This document shows, in pieces, positions 11,792-21,895 of a stretch of 64,000 nucleotides of DNA (its first letter is position 1; each line of letters opens with the position of its first letter). The stretch covers positions 2,046,001 to 2,110,000 of the forward strand of contig NW_023504014.1 of the NCBI RefSeq assembly GCF_014529535.1, in the 5' to 3' direction. The position numbers were made by a program, and so were the translations under genes. The notes under the pieces are model-generated. The model worked only from the letters and a program-made list of their open reading frames with translations. It did not search any database and was not told the DNA's origin. Source of the stretch: Bradysia coprophila (Eukaryota > Arthropoda > Insecta > Diptera > Sciaridae).

Positions 11792-12811
11792 ATGAATATT
11801 GAAACTAAAATACAGCTCGCCCTAGACACTAAACTCTGTACAAAAGTAATCGGAAAAGGTGGCGGAGGATGTATAAATTCCGGCGAATGCTACGAAATCG
11901 ATGGTAACAAATTGATCTTTGTAAAGACTTGCTCGAAAACGAATGCAGAAGAAATTATTGCCGGTGAATTTGAGTCATTGCTAACGATTCAACGAACCAA
12001 ACAGATTAGTGTACCCGATCCACTCAGTGTAATACGAGAGAACGATCAACAAGTTTCACTAATAATGTCTTACATTGACATGAAATCGCTGAACCAGCTT
12101 CAAGCGGAGTTGGGCGAACGTTTGGCCAAATTACATTTGCATAATCGCCAAGTAATGGAGCGACGAACCCACGATGCTGGCTATGTTGGTTCGAGTAAAA
12201 CTGCAGCGGAAACTCCCGTTACAGAATTCGGTTTTCATTGTGTCACAAACTGTGGTGCAATAGCACAAAACAATGAATGGCACAAGGATTGGATAACATT
12301 TTTCGCTCGCAATCGCCTGGATCATCAAATTCGATTAATCGAAGCGAAGTACAATGACCGTGAGGTGAACGAACTGTGGTCGGAATTGCAATTGAAACTT
12401 ACGACATTTTTCAAACCTTTCACCGATCAATCAATCGAAATTCAGCCCAGCTTACTGCACGGGGATCTGTGGTATGTAGACGACCACTAACCTTAGCATC
12501 CCGTCTTTAAAAACGATTATTTTGATAAACTTAGGTCGGGTAACGTGTGCGAATCAAACAATCAACCGTACATCTTTGATCCGTGCTGCTTTTACGGCCA
12601 CTCTGAGTATGATTTAGCAATTGGTGAAATGTTTGGTGGCTTTCGTCCGGCATTTCGTCAACGTTATGAGAGTGTCATTGGAAGGGCGGATGGTGCGGAG
12701 AAGCGTAGCGAACTTTATCAATTGTTTCACTACTTGAATCACTGGAACCATTTCGGTGGAGGATATCGTAGTCAATCGTTGAGTTTATTAAAGAAATTGA
12801 ATCGGATGTAG
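11792..12811 (+). CDS. Fructosamine-3-kinase / ketosamine-3-kinase family protein
   Basis: This family phosphorylates fructosamines or ribulosamines on glycated proteins, destabilising the adduct (protein deglycation) in the cytosol. Exons are 11792-12471 and 12535-12811, with a 63-bp GT-AG intron splitting a Trp codon, giving 318 aa; human FN3K is 309. Visible family marks are the glycine-rich [20 protein letters not shown] near residue 20, the ATP-binding Lys in [17 protein letters not shown], the catalytic loop HGDLWSGNV (Asp as base, Asn binding metal), and [20 protein letters not shown], whose Asp corresponds to the metal-binding position. The C-terminus [15 protein letters not shown] is also typical. 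The start is the first ATG after an upstream stop-rich region. A palindrome element ends about 180 bp upstream, so part of the promoter may be element-derived. Confidence 0.95.
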
Positions 12812-13127
12812 AGTCGAAAACAGAAGTTTTGTTTTGCGCAGAGAATCTAGGACGTCCCTTCAGATGACTGCTGTCTTAAAATTAGTAAAGATTGTCACTG
12901 GTGCCGCGGTGAATATTGACATTCGTTGCATGTCAAGTGAGAGTATTACTCCATCGCATTTCGTGTTACACTGCTAATAGAGCCACAGACCATAATTCGG
13001 AATGTTTCTCCTGAGAAAGCTTTCCTGCTTACTGAAACGTCGACAATAACAACCTCATTCTTCTCTTTTGTCGGGAGTCGCAACTCTCACAGTTAAAATG
13101 CAACAGCCAAGTTTGAAAAATACAAAA
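12812..13127. other. Convergent intergenic region, FN3K and C10
   Basis: The 3' ends of the plus-strand kinase gene and the minus-strand C10 gene face each other here. No further gene is visible. Confidence 0.5.
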
Positions 13128-13133
13128 TTTATT
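13128..13133 (-). terminator. Polyadenylation signal AATAAA of the C10 gene
   Basis: TTTATT on the plus strand reads AATAAA on the minus strand, about 60 nt past the C10 stop codon. Confidence 0.6.
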
Positions 13134-13191
13134 GCGAGTCGATTAGTAAAATAAGAAAATAATTTAAACTGCGTGCAGGTAACACAATCCT

Positions 13192-13648
13192 TTAGATCAA
13201 AACATCGTTCACTGGATTGATAGCAATCGGTGGAAGATAAATAGCTCGTATCTGAGATCGAAGCCGTGATATTTCTGCATCGTCCCGTTCAATTTCACGT
13301 ACCAACTGCTCGAATTGAACAAGACCTTCTCTCGTACCTAGACAAACCAAAACAAAAAAGTGTGTCAGTGCAAATACTAATGACAATTATTTGAGAAGCA
13401 GTCGTTGGCCAGACGTTAGTCCAATGAATCATGGGCCCTTTACCTGGAAAGCCGAAATTCGTAATCACTTCCATTTGAATTTTCATTACCAATGGGAAAA
13501 CGAGCTGCATCATTGCGATCATTTCCTTTCCAGCTGAAGCTTTCGCTAATGATATTGTCTTTGAATTTTCCGGTTGATTAACTGTTTTGATAATTTCGCA
13601 TAAAATGGCTCTGCCAGTTTCAACCGTAAAATTGGTTAAGTAAGACAT
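13192..13648 (-). CDS. Protein C10 homologue (C12orf57 family)
   Basis: Exons on the minus strand are 13648-13444 and 13337-13192, with a 106-bp GT-AG intron, giving 116 aa; the human protein is 126. The alignment with the C10 family as I recall it is good throughout: the AILCEIIKTVNQPENSKTIS block, then MMQLVFPLVMKIQMEVITNF, then an intron after FPG, then VREIERDDAEISRLRSQIRA and a C-terminal AIYLPPIAI. The function is not well established; the human gene is needed for brain development. I chose the Met at 13648 because it begins the conserved region. An upstream in-frame Met at 13729 would add 27 residues that do not resemble the family. The gene is convergent with the kinase and divergent from the E2 gene. 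Confidence 0.85.
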
Positions 13649-13753
13649 TCTGTTCGGATCCCTCGCCAAGCACAAAACCGGAGAGAAAAATCTTTCGTTT
13701 ATAAATCTTTGATGATGTTTTGTATACACGGTTGACGTTTCAACATTTTTTTT

Positions 13754-14707
13754 AGCCCCGTACGAAGTACAAAGGGGCTTATAGGATTACGATGCCGTGT
13801 GTAATTGATGGAATTCGAAGCAGACGGTAAGGGCAAAGTGTTTGCCTATGTTCATAGATGACGAATCTGCAATAAAAATTTTGTCTGTCCGTCTGTCCGT
13901 CTGTCACGTCGATATCTTGAGTAAATCAAATCCGATTTCAAAAATTTTTTTTCCCTGAAAGATAGTCGAAATATGTCAATACCAATCCAGGAAAGATAAG
14001 GTTTTTAAAAATCGGGTGAGTGGACCGTGAGTTAGGGCCTTAGAAGTGAAATGCTACTAGGACCCTATATGTATTTTACATAGAACTCGAGTAAATTTCA
14101 TTCGTTTTTCGTAATTTTTGTTTGATTTGGAAGGTAATCGAATGCCGAATAGAATGTTGTTGAAAAAAAATTAAATTTGGGTCCTTGGCCTAAGGCCGCT
14201 ACTAGGGCCCTATGTGTATTTCACATATAACTCGAGTAAATTTCATCCGTTTTTCGTAATTTTTGTTTCATTTAGAAGGTAATCAAAGGCCGAATAGAAT
14301 GTTGTTGAAAAAAAATAAATTTGGGTCCTTGGGCTAAGGCCACTACTAGGGCTCTATGTGTATTTTACATATAACTCGAGCAAATTTCATCCGTTTTTCG
14401 TAATTTTTGTTTCATTTGGGAGGTAGTCAAAGGCCGAATAGAATGTAGTTGAAAAAAAATTTGGGTCCTCGAACTGAGGCCGATACTAGTTTGAAATTTA
14501 TGTTTCATTTGAAAGGAACGTCATACGGGGCTTCGTAATTGCGCTATGCGCAATTTGTAAGATGTACATACACATTACATAATAATTTTACTTTAACTAC
14601 ATTAACCGGCGCAATAGGCTTACGGTCAAAGTAGGGCTTACGCAATAGATATACGGGTTCGTACGGGGCTCAGTCGCAGCAAACGCTCCGACTGTTCTGA
14701 CGGCTCG
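13754..14707 (+). mobile_element. Interspersed repeat, AGCCCCGTACG family, copy 1 (full-length)
   Basis: It starts AGCCCCGTACGAAGTACAAA, contains a GTCTGTCC microsatellite near 13890, then about three tandem units of ~125 bp (each with CTCGAGTAAATTTCAT-like and GCCGAATAGAATG motifs). It ends GCAAACGCTCCGACTGTTCT followed by a pyrimidine-rich run. AGCCCCGTAC at the start is the inverse of GTACGGGGCT near the end. No coding capacity is seen. Three other copies lie in the window at 38244, 44555 and 54749, all in the same orientation. Confidence 0.85.
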
Positions 14708-15191
14708 TTTTTTTATTGAACATCTGTCAGAATGTCCACCCGCTAAATATTTGAATGGAAATCCTGAATGTTATGCTTGTCAGATTTTATGTTCATTTCC
14801 CTTTACTCCGTTTAAAAGTCTTAAAACATATCTTGAAAAATTCAAAAAGCAAATTCACATTAAATCGGAAGGTTTTTCTTTAATTTGTATGCTCGACGAG
14901 CCAGACGATACAACCCTGAATTAAAATTCAACTCTGACTGCACATCTGGCAACCATAATATCCACCAACTGTCAACGCGCAAGTCTCGAAAACACTACTC
15001 ACATAACTTGACCTAATCGCGTGAAGTAAAGGTCGTAAAGTCTTTGATTCCGCAAATATTCGATTTAATCAGCGAAAAAATAGTGTTTGCGCGAGTGTAA
15101 ATCACTAAAGACCTTTAGTGTACTTATTCACGTATTACGATCGACACATCCATCCAGCTGAAGCCGATATAAATCCACTAATTTGTTGATC
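14708..15191. promoter_or_regulatory. Presumed promoter and 5' UTR region of the E2 gene
   Basis: This non-coding stretch lies before the E2 start codon. It contains the palindrome CACTAAAGACCTTTAGTG at 15103-15120, about 70 bp upstream of the ATG, which could be a dimer binding site. No TATA box is obvious. The function is inferred from position only. Confidence 0.35.
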
Positions 15192-18078
15192 ATGCTCCGA
15201 ACAATTGTCATAAGGAATGAGAATCTTCTCCGCGGTTCAATCCAACGGATTGCAAAACGGAATATTGTGCGTTGTGTGACCTATGAATGTGCGAAACGAA
15301 TTCAGCCCCAAAGGTAAATCAAGATTTTTCTGCTGATCCAATCGGCAGAAATTGAAAGGACAATCGATTTTCGAGTGACAGACGAAGAAGAAAAAAATCA
15401 TTCGACGACATTGAGGTTATGAATGGGATTGTATAATCGATTTGATGGACCTACAAAATCATCTCTACGCTAAACGTCACTCAATCAAAATAAATGACCA
15501 GGGTTGTGTAATCGTGTGTATTGTGTGTGATGTCCGTTAAAAAAAAGAGATCACGCCAAATGGTTGGCCTTGAAATTAATGTTTTTATTTACCGAAAAAA
15601 AGTGTCGGTTCAATTCCCTACTCTTGTCCATTCACCGCACAACAGCAAGGGGTTTCGCTGAAATTTCAATTTTCGCTTTTTCAATTTGCAGTCGGGTGCA
15701 CAATGTAAATAAATTACTGACACCAGCCGTGTGGAATGTGGACTTCTGCCGTGGTTATGCTGGCGATGTTCCGGCACACACAAGAGTCACACTGCCCGCA
15801 TTGTCGCCGACTATGGACGCCGGAACCATTGTCAGTTGGGAGAAAAAAGAAGGGGACAAATTGAATGAAGGTGCGTATGTTTAACGGCTTTCAGATAAAT
15901 ATTGGCTTTACGTTAATTTAATGCACATTCAACGGTGATAACGTTTTCAATTTTCGATGCCAATTTGTTATGTTTGTGCGTTCCATTCCGTTACATAATT
16001 TCGAGTGATGATATGGCAGCGATTACATTTTGTGATAAGAATTGCGGTGTAGTACGTCTCGTTATAGTATGCAATTACACACTCTCTGTGCGATATTAAT
16101 GTGACGTCAAGAGCTTTTCTTTTCGTCGCATCAGCTAATTTTGTAGTATTACGTCTGAAATGTGTCAATGGAATGTATATCAGATAGTAAGATAGGAGTA
16201 TCGGAGTGGAGTCACGAATGGCTAACGTGTAACCGTTGTGTTTGAAAAACATTTGATTTGTTCGGTCTTCTTATTGATTGTCTGGATTTGGTACCTATAG
16301 CGATAAACAGTTCAGATGAGAGAATAGAGAGCTGTGTCCGTCTTCGATACTTACGTTTCGTGTAAGCTTCCATCAAGATTTGACTTGGTCCAGTATTTAA
16401 AACGAAAGTGAAAATCATAAGCCCAAATCGCTTTACAATTACTTCCATCAATTCTACTTTTACATTTGGACCAACCACTAAATCCAACACTCGAATCTCA
16501 TTTTCTTTTGTGAATTTCAGGTGATTTGTTGGCGGAAATCGAGACTGACAAAGCGACCATGGGCTTCGAAACACCCGAAGAAGGTTATTTAGCAAAAATC
16601 CTTATAGCTGCCGGAACGAAAGAGGTTCCCATTGGCAAACTAGTGTGTATCATTGTGGAGAACGAATCTGACGTGGCTGCGTTCAAAGATTTCCAGGACA
16701 CAAGTACGAACAAAATGATTTTTTTTTTAAAACGAAAAACGAATAATTTCAAAAACCATAAATGGCATTAGGTTCAGCTGCACCTGCAGCCTCTCCACCG
16801 AAACCTGCTGCTCCAACTCCAGCACCACCGGCACCAGTCGCTCCGCCTCCAATTCCACAACCAGTAGTAGCTGCAACACCGACACCAATGACCGCTGTAG
16901 AACAACGAGGACCACGAGTGTACGCCAGTCCAATGGCCAAGAAACTGGCAGAAACTCAAAAGCTGCGATTAGAAGGTAAGTTCCGTTTACCGTGAATGAA
17001 TATTATCACAGTCCCACACAAAAAAGGCTTTGATTCGGTGCTCAAATAACAAGTACGTATCTCATTGTGTTCATTGTGTGAATTAGGACAAGGCAGTGGC
17101 CTCTTTGGTTCAATTACATCTAAGGATCTTGCAGGAAGAAGTGCCGCTCCTACTGCTTCTGCTGGACCAGTTATACCGACCGGTGCTGCTTATGTTGATA
17201 TTCCAGTAACAAATATTCGTTCGGTTATCGCTAAACGATTACTCGAATCCAAACTAACAATTCCTCACTATTATTTGACTGTCGATGTAAATATGGATCA
17301 AGTAAGTTGAAAAAGAACATTGTTGCTATGGATGGTCCACATTCACATATACTGTCCGTTCACAGATTATGGCACTACGAACGAAATTCAATAAGAAATT
17401 AGAAAAAGAGGGCGTCAAATTGTCGGTAAACGATTTCGTCCTGAAGGCAACCGCACTTGCTAGCAAAAAAGTACCAGAGGCTAATTCGGCATGGATGGGA
17501 ACGTTTATCCGAATGTGAGAGAAAAATGCTGTAAATTTTACTAAAAATAAATTTTCATTTTCGATTCGTTGCAATGGAAATAGGTACGACGCTGTTGATT
17601 TATCGGTAGCCGTAGCTACGGACAAAGGACTGATTACGCCAATTGTACCGCAAGCCGATCGCAAAGGCCTCGTCGATATTAACAAAATGGTGAAAGAGCT
17701 TGCCGATAAGGCACGTGATGGTAAATTACAGCCACATGAGTTCCAAGGTGGCACCATTACCGTTTCGAATTTGGGAATGTTCGGTAAGTTTAACCGTTTA
17801 GCACAACAAGTATCCCAACTATAAGTCCGATCTTTTTCCCAATAGGAACGACCCAATTTTGTGCCGTCATAAATCCACCGCAATCGTGCATATTGGCTGT
17901 CGGTGGCGCTCAACAACGCATCGTTCCGGATCCAGATTCCGACAAGGGTTGGAAACAGAGCGTTTACATTTCGGTGACATTGAGCTGTGACCATCGTTCC
18001 GTTGACGGAGCTGTTGGTGCTCGGTGGTTGCAATATTTCCAGAAATTCATGGAAGACCCACATTCAATGCTGCTTTAA
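15192..18078 (+). CDS. Dihydrolipoyl acetyltransferase, E2 of pyruvate dehydrogenase complex
   Basis: E2 transfers the acetyl group from lipoyl-lysine to CoA and forms the core of the mitochondrial pyruvate dehydrogenase complex. Eight exons: 15192-15313, 15692-15870, 16521-16703, 16772-16975, 17087-17301, 17366-17514, 17584-17783, 17846-18078. All have GT-AG ends and consistent phases, giving 494 aa. An Arg-rich, acid-poor first exon looks like a mitochondrial presequence. One lipoyl domain spans about 60-140, with the lipoyl lysine K111 in ETDKATM. A Pro/Ala linker follows, then a peripheral-subunit-binding domain at about 210-247 ([20 protein letters not shown]). The catalytic domain ends with the active-site motif DHRSVDG (His467, Asp471). 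Vertebrate E2 has two lipoyl domains; one, as here, is usual for insects as far as I recall. Confidence 0.96.
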
Positions 18079-18156
18079 ATGTTCCCTTGGATTCGTTCAG
18101 AGACAAACCGTTTCCCATCGCAGCTGAATGAGTGAGTGATGCCTTTAGTTTTGGTC

Positions 18157-18162
18157 ATTAAA
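18157..18162 (+). terminator. Variant polyadenylation signal ATTAAA for the E2 gene
   Basis: ATTAAA lies about 80 nt after the E2 stop. No canonical AATAAA is closer. Confidence 0.4.
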
Positions 18163-18553
18163 GATGTTTCAGCTAGCTAGCTGAGTACAACGTCACTCAG
18201 GCGCCCCACTTATCCAAAATTTTCTTCAAGATCTGATCGGAATTAAATATTAAAATTTATGAAAGCCTCGAGATCAAACAAAAAAATTGACTGCGGCGCG
18301 CTTCATACAATTTCGTTTCAGTCCACCAATACTTTGACCCGACGTTTTTCTTTGTATAAATTTCGGTACCATCAGTGCAAGAGAAGCCGGTTGAGACAAA
18401 AGGTCATAGAAAAGAAAATTAGAACAAAATAAGAAGAGGAAAAATAGCGAGAAGTGGATGCCAGTTTGAAATTGGAAGCAATACTGTCGACAATGTCGAC
18501 AATGAAAGGCAACGTCAATACTCTCTCTAGCAAACAAACTCTTCTAAAAAATC
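18163..18553. other. Intergenic, with a short copy of a TIR end
   Basis: No supported gene. 18517-18537 reads TCAATACTCTCTCTAGCAAAC, matching in inverse the right end of the 25221-25652 element, so a solo end of that family may be present. Confidence 0.4.
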
Positions 18554-18994
18554 GGATCAGTCAAAAACACTCAAAAGAGTAAAAGTGACGCAAGTCCCTG
18601 TGCATACTTCCAAAACAACTGATATCGCTGGAGGTGACGCATTCTGCGCTTGTACGCAAAAACTGTAACAGCAAAAATTTGACCAAAGAAATTCTAGAAA
18701 CAAAATTTTACCAAAAAAATTTTGCGTCACAAAGTGGCAGATGGTTCGGACGTATTAGGACATATTCTTGCCTATTTTAAAAAATTTCTTCAAAGTACTT
18801 TCCTCAACATCTGCCACTTGTGACGCAAAATTTTTTGGTAAAATTTTGTTTCTAGAATTTCTTTGGTCAAATTTTTGCTGTTACTGTTTTTGCGTACAAG
18901 CGCAGAATGCGTCACCTCCAGCGATATCAGTTGTTTTGGATGTATGCACAGGGACTTGCGTCACTTTTACTCTTTTGAGTGTTTTTGACTGATA
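18554..18994. repeat. Large near-perfect inverted repeat, arms of about 185 bp
   Basis: The left arm from GATCAGTCAAAAACACTCAA to about 18743 pairs with the right arm from CATCTGCCACTTGTGACGCA (about 18808) to GAGTGTTTTTGACTGATATC (18994). Only a few mismatches are visible, e.g. one in CATACTTCCAAAAC versus CATACATCCAAAAC. The spacer is about 65 bp. The arms extend about 30 bp beyond the GTGACGCAAGTCC end of the surrounding element, so flanking sequence was included in the inverted duplication. Confidence 0.9.
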
Positions 18995-19554
18995 TCAGTT
19001 CTTTTGGAAGAATTTTTAGATTGAAAAAATTTGAAAAATTTGGAAAATTTTTAAAATTTTAAGTTTCAAAATTTAAAATTTTTTTAAAAATTTAAAAAAT
19101 TTAAAAATTTAAAAAATTTGAAAAATTCGATTTGATTCTAGCTCCGAAACGAGGCCGGTTCCCCCCAAATTTTGGAATGTCTTAGAATGACGACTAGAAT
19201 CTACTCCCAAAATTTCAACAAAATCTAAAGAAGACTTTAGAAGATAGGAAACACGGACGGACGGACGGACTAACAAAGTAACGTAGGATTTTTTCATTTC
19301 GTTTAAAGTACTGAAATTGACCAAAATGTATGGAAATGGGGCTTCTTGGAAGATTTTTTGCGTGGCCAAATTTTAAGCTGCAAGAACGTGTGATAGCTCG
19401 TTGAACTCGTACGGACGCCTAGTTTTTTTTAGTGGTAATTTGGAGTCATTTGTCTTTGAATTGTAGAACTTCAATATTTGCTGTATATATGGTTCTGCAG
19501 TCTACGACAAAACATTTTGTTTGAAATTTTTTCTAGTAATAGGACTTGCGTCAC
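18585..19554. mobile_element. GTGACGCAAGTCC-ended element, copy 1
   Basis: It begins GTGACGCAAGTCC and ends with the exact inverse GGACTTGCGTCAC (19542-19554). It shares ends and internal blocks with 52951-53576, for example GATAGCTCGTTGAACTCGTA near the right end and AACTGATAT near the left. Internal sequence is AT-rich with a GGAC microsatellite near 19255. No transposase is seen. The nested inverted copy of its own left end makes its structure compound. Confidence 0.8.
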
Positions 19555-19624
19555 GGGCGCTATGCTAACGCGCGCCCATGATAACGGAGTGTTGGTAGAT
19601 AGATAATCAACAACTCGGAAAATA

Positions 19625-19803
19625 CACTGACAAAAACGAGTTGAAAAACTTACCTATCGCGGGTAACTTTCTCTACAGGTAACCCATAATAGCTGCCACT
19701 ACTGTAAATCCATACAAAAAATACAGTTGTAGCAGATAAGACAGATTACCTGGAGACAAACTTACCTGCAACAGGTAAGATTTTCAACTATTTTTTGTCA
19801 GTG
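19625..19803. mobile_element. 179-bp MITE with TA target duplication
   Basis: The ends CACTGACAAAAACGAGTTGA and reversed CACTGACAAAAAATAGTTGA match for about 42 bp, including GAAAAACTTACCT versus GAAAATCTTACCT. TA flanks both sides (19623-19624, 19804-19805), as for Tc1/mariner-type MITEs. Confidence 0.85.
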
Positions 19804-19805
19804 TA

Positions 19806-20877
19806 GCTGCAAAACGTTTCGAAAACTTTAGCGCGTAATGTTCGTCATTTCAGTAAATTATCGAGAATGGAAATGATCTGTTTGGCGTCTACTTCTTTTC
19901 GAGACATTCCACGTCGCAAAGAAATATCTGTTGTACTAAGCTTGCTTCTGGAACATTATCAACTTAGCGATAACGAACTAACAAGTTTTTGAATTTTGCA
20001 CTTTTTTTCAGATAATTTCCGTTCCGCCACGAAAATGTAAATAAGAAAAAATTGAATCTGAAGAATGTATTTGTTGATGGAAATAGTTTGTATATTGGGA
20101 AATGGATCATAAACTAGGACTGCAAAATTACATAATTTGAAAAACAATTACACACACACACCGACCGCCCCTATCAATTCACAATATGTTGTTTTTCCGT
20201 AGAATAATTTGCAAAAAGAAAGTAATTTCACTTGCTGTGGCTTAACCATCCTCATAAATTCGAACCCTTTCCCTCAATAGAAACAAAATCCTTCATCAAT
20301 AACAGGTAATATTATTAAATCAATTTACCAATAAAATTGAACAATAGGACAATGCGCCCTAATCAAATCAGAAAAAAAAAATCGCTCGCGACAATGTCAA
20401 CCGCTTGCGAAAATTGATATTAAAATTTCGTTTCGTTTCCTTTCCTTTTTAATTTGTTAAAATATTTCGAAAATGGATTTTCGTTGTGTTTTTTTCGGTC
20501 ACCTTGAAACACAGAAATCCAAAATTATTTTTTTTTTTTAAATAATTTTTGAATTGGTCTAACCAAATTTGGAAACAAAAAACAGGCTCTTCCTGTTCCT
20601 AAAGATCAATGCTGTAAAATAAAAAGTAATGATGGAACGTCTGACGTTTCATTTTAAACTCATCCTGTGAATTCAAAAATAAGATTTTTGTTTTTGTCAA
20701 TTTTTTTTTATAATTTATTTTCCTGATCTAATCTCCTACAAAGTTTGTAGTTTTGTTATTATTATTATTGATGAATTATTATTATTATTCGAATTTAGAT
20801 ACAAAAAAAAACAAAATTAACAATAAAGAAACCATAAGAAATGTTGAAAGAAAATGTTCAGATTTGTTTGATGATTG
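19806..20877. other. AT-rich intergenic sequence
   Basis: Contains a TTA/TTATTA microsatellite near 20757-20790 and long A and T runs. A short minus-strand frame around 19870-19950 preceded by an AG site might be a terminal exon, but it has no partner exon and is not called. Confidence 0.4.
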
Positions 20878-20885
20878 AAACCGCG

Positions 20886-21795
20886 CAGTGGCGGATTATC
20901 CTATGGGAAATTCGGTACCGTGCCCATGGCGCTGGAAACATTTGGCGCTGAGCTCAGCCACAGGCAGAATGGAAAATTATTGTCTGAAGAGAAATGGTTT
21001 TTTAGTTTCAAACTGAAATTTTAAAAAAATTTGCCTGCGGCGCTCGTAATCTGTCACAAACCTATAGAGAGTTTGCGGATGCCTAATCACGTAAAGCACA
21101 GTACGCACGTAGTTTTTAAAATTTTTATTTTGACGAGTGCAGGAGTCCACGGGTTAAAAGTGAAAAAATCAATTCGTATGTCATAGTATTCAGTCCAAAC
21201 ATTTACAAAAAGGAATTATTTTGCGAGGAAACATGAATGGGGAAGTCTAAAATGAAACATTTAGAACTATAGTTCTTCACAACATGGAAAGTGTCAAAAA
21301 ACGAGGAAACAGCGCCTCTTCGATCACTCGAACTAGTTCAGAATGGATTGCTGAGCTGATGTTCATTTGCCTTTTACACACAAGAGCGTAAATCAGGTTT
21401 AAAAAGGAAATCTGATGCCTCGAAAAAGAAAAAGCTCGACCATTGAATTAGCGTAAAAACTACCAATTGTGATGTGGTCTTCATAAACTAAAATTTGTAA
21501 CTTTTAACTCACACCAGTCAGTGCTATGCCAGTAATCAAAAAATCATTTTTTTTACGGTATCAGAATTTGTGTAGTGATACCTTATTTTTGAAAATTTTC
21601 TTGCTCGCTGCGCTCGCAATTACATTTCTTTCACTTCTATCGTAACACTATCATTCATTTCAATAGTCTCCGGAATGCACGTCTTGAACAAGCAGCAATT
21701 TTCATTAGTACCACCTTGTTATATGAAATTCATATAGAAAAATTGGCCCTTAAATTGCGTTTGCCAGTGGCGCTGAAAACCTTAATCCGCCCCTG
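20886..21795. mobile_element. Non-autonomous hAT-like element with 8-bp target duplication
   Basis: The left end CAGTGGCGGATTATCC and the reversed right end CAGGGGCGGATTAAGG are hAT-type termini. AAACCGCG flanks both sides exactly (20878-20885 and 21796-21803), the 8-bp duplication expected for hAT. The 910-bp interior contains a second GTGGCGCTG/GGCGCTG near each end and no transposase frame. It sits about 50 bp upstream of a possible first exon at 21845. Confidence 0.93.
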
Positions 21796-21844
21796 AAACC
21801 GCGAGAGTTAAGTGGAACTCATTTACGATATAATCAGTATTCTG

Positions 21845-21893
21845 ATGGTGTCCAGCAAAGTGAATCGATCATTCTGTTGTTGCGGTCTCGAAG
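21845..21893 (+). CDS. Possible first coding exon of an unrecognised Cys-rich protein
   Basis: An ATG frame gives MVSSKVNRSFCCCGLE and ends in a strong donor, G|GTAAGT, in phase 1. A TCAGT initiator-like motif lies about 10 bp upstream. The basic, triple-cysteine start followed directly by an intron resembles the short first exon of small multi-pass membrane proteins in insects. I could not find a matching second exon in the next 10 kb. It may have a distant partner, be a relic disrupted by the hAT insertion just upstream, or be chance. Confidence 0.25.
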
Positions 21894-21895
21894 GT

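Noticed and set aside
16749..16959. Minus-strand frames opposite the E2 linker
   Set aside because: Shadows of the Pro/Ala linker exon of the E2 gene.
19866..19955. Possible minus-strand terminal exon (ending IISILDNLLK)
   Set aside because: Protein-like with an AG acceptor, but no upstream exon of matching phase and no polyadenylation signal were found.
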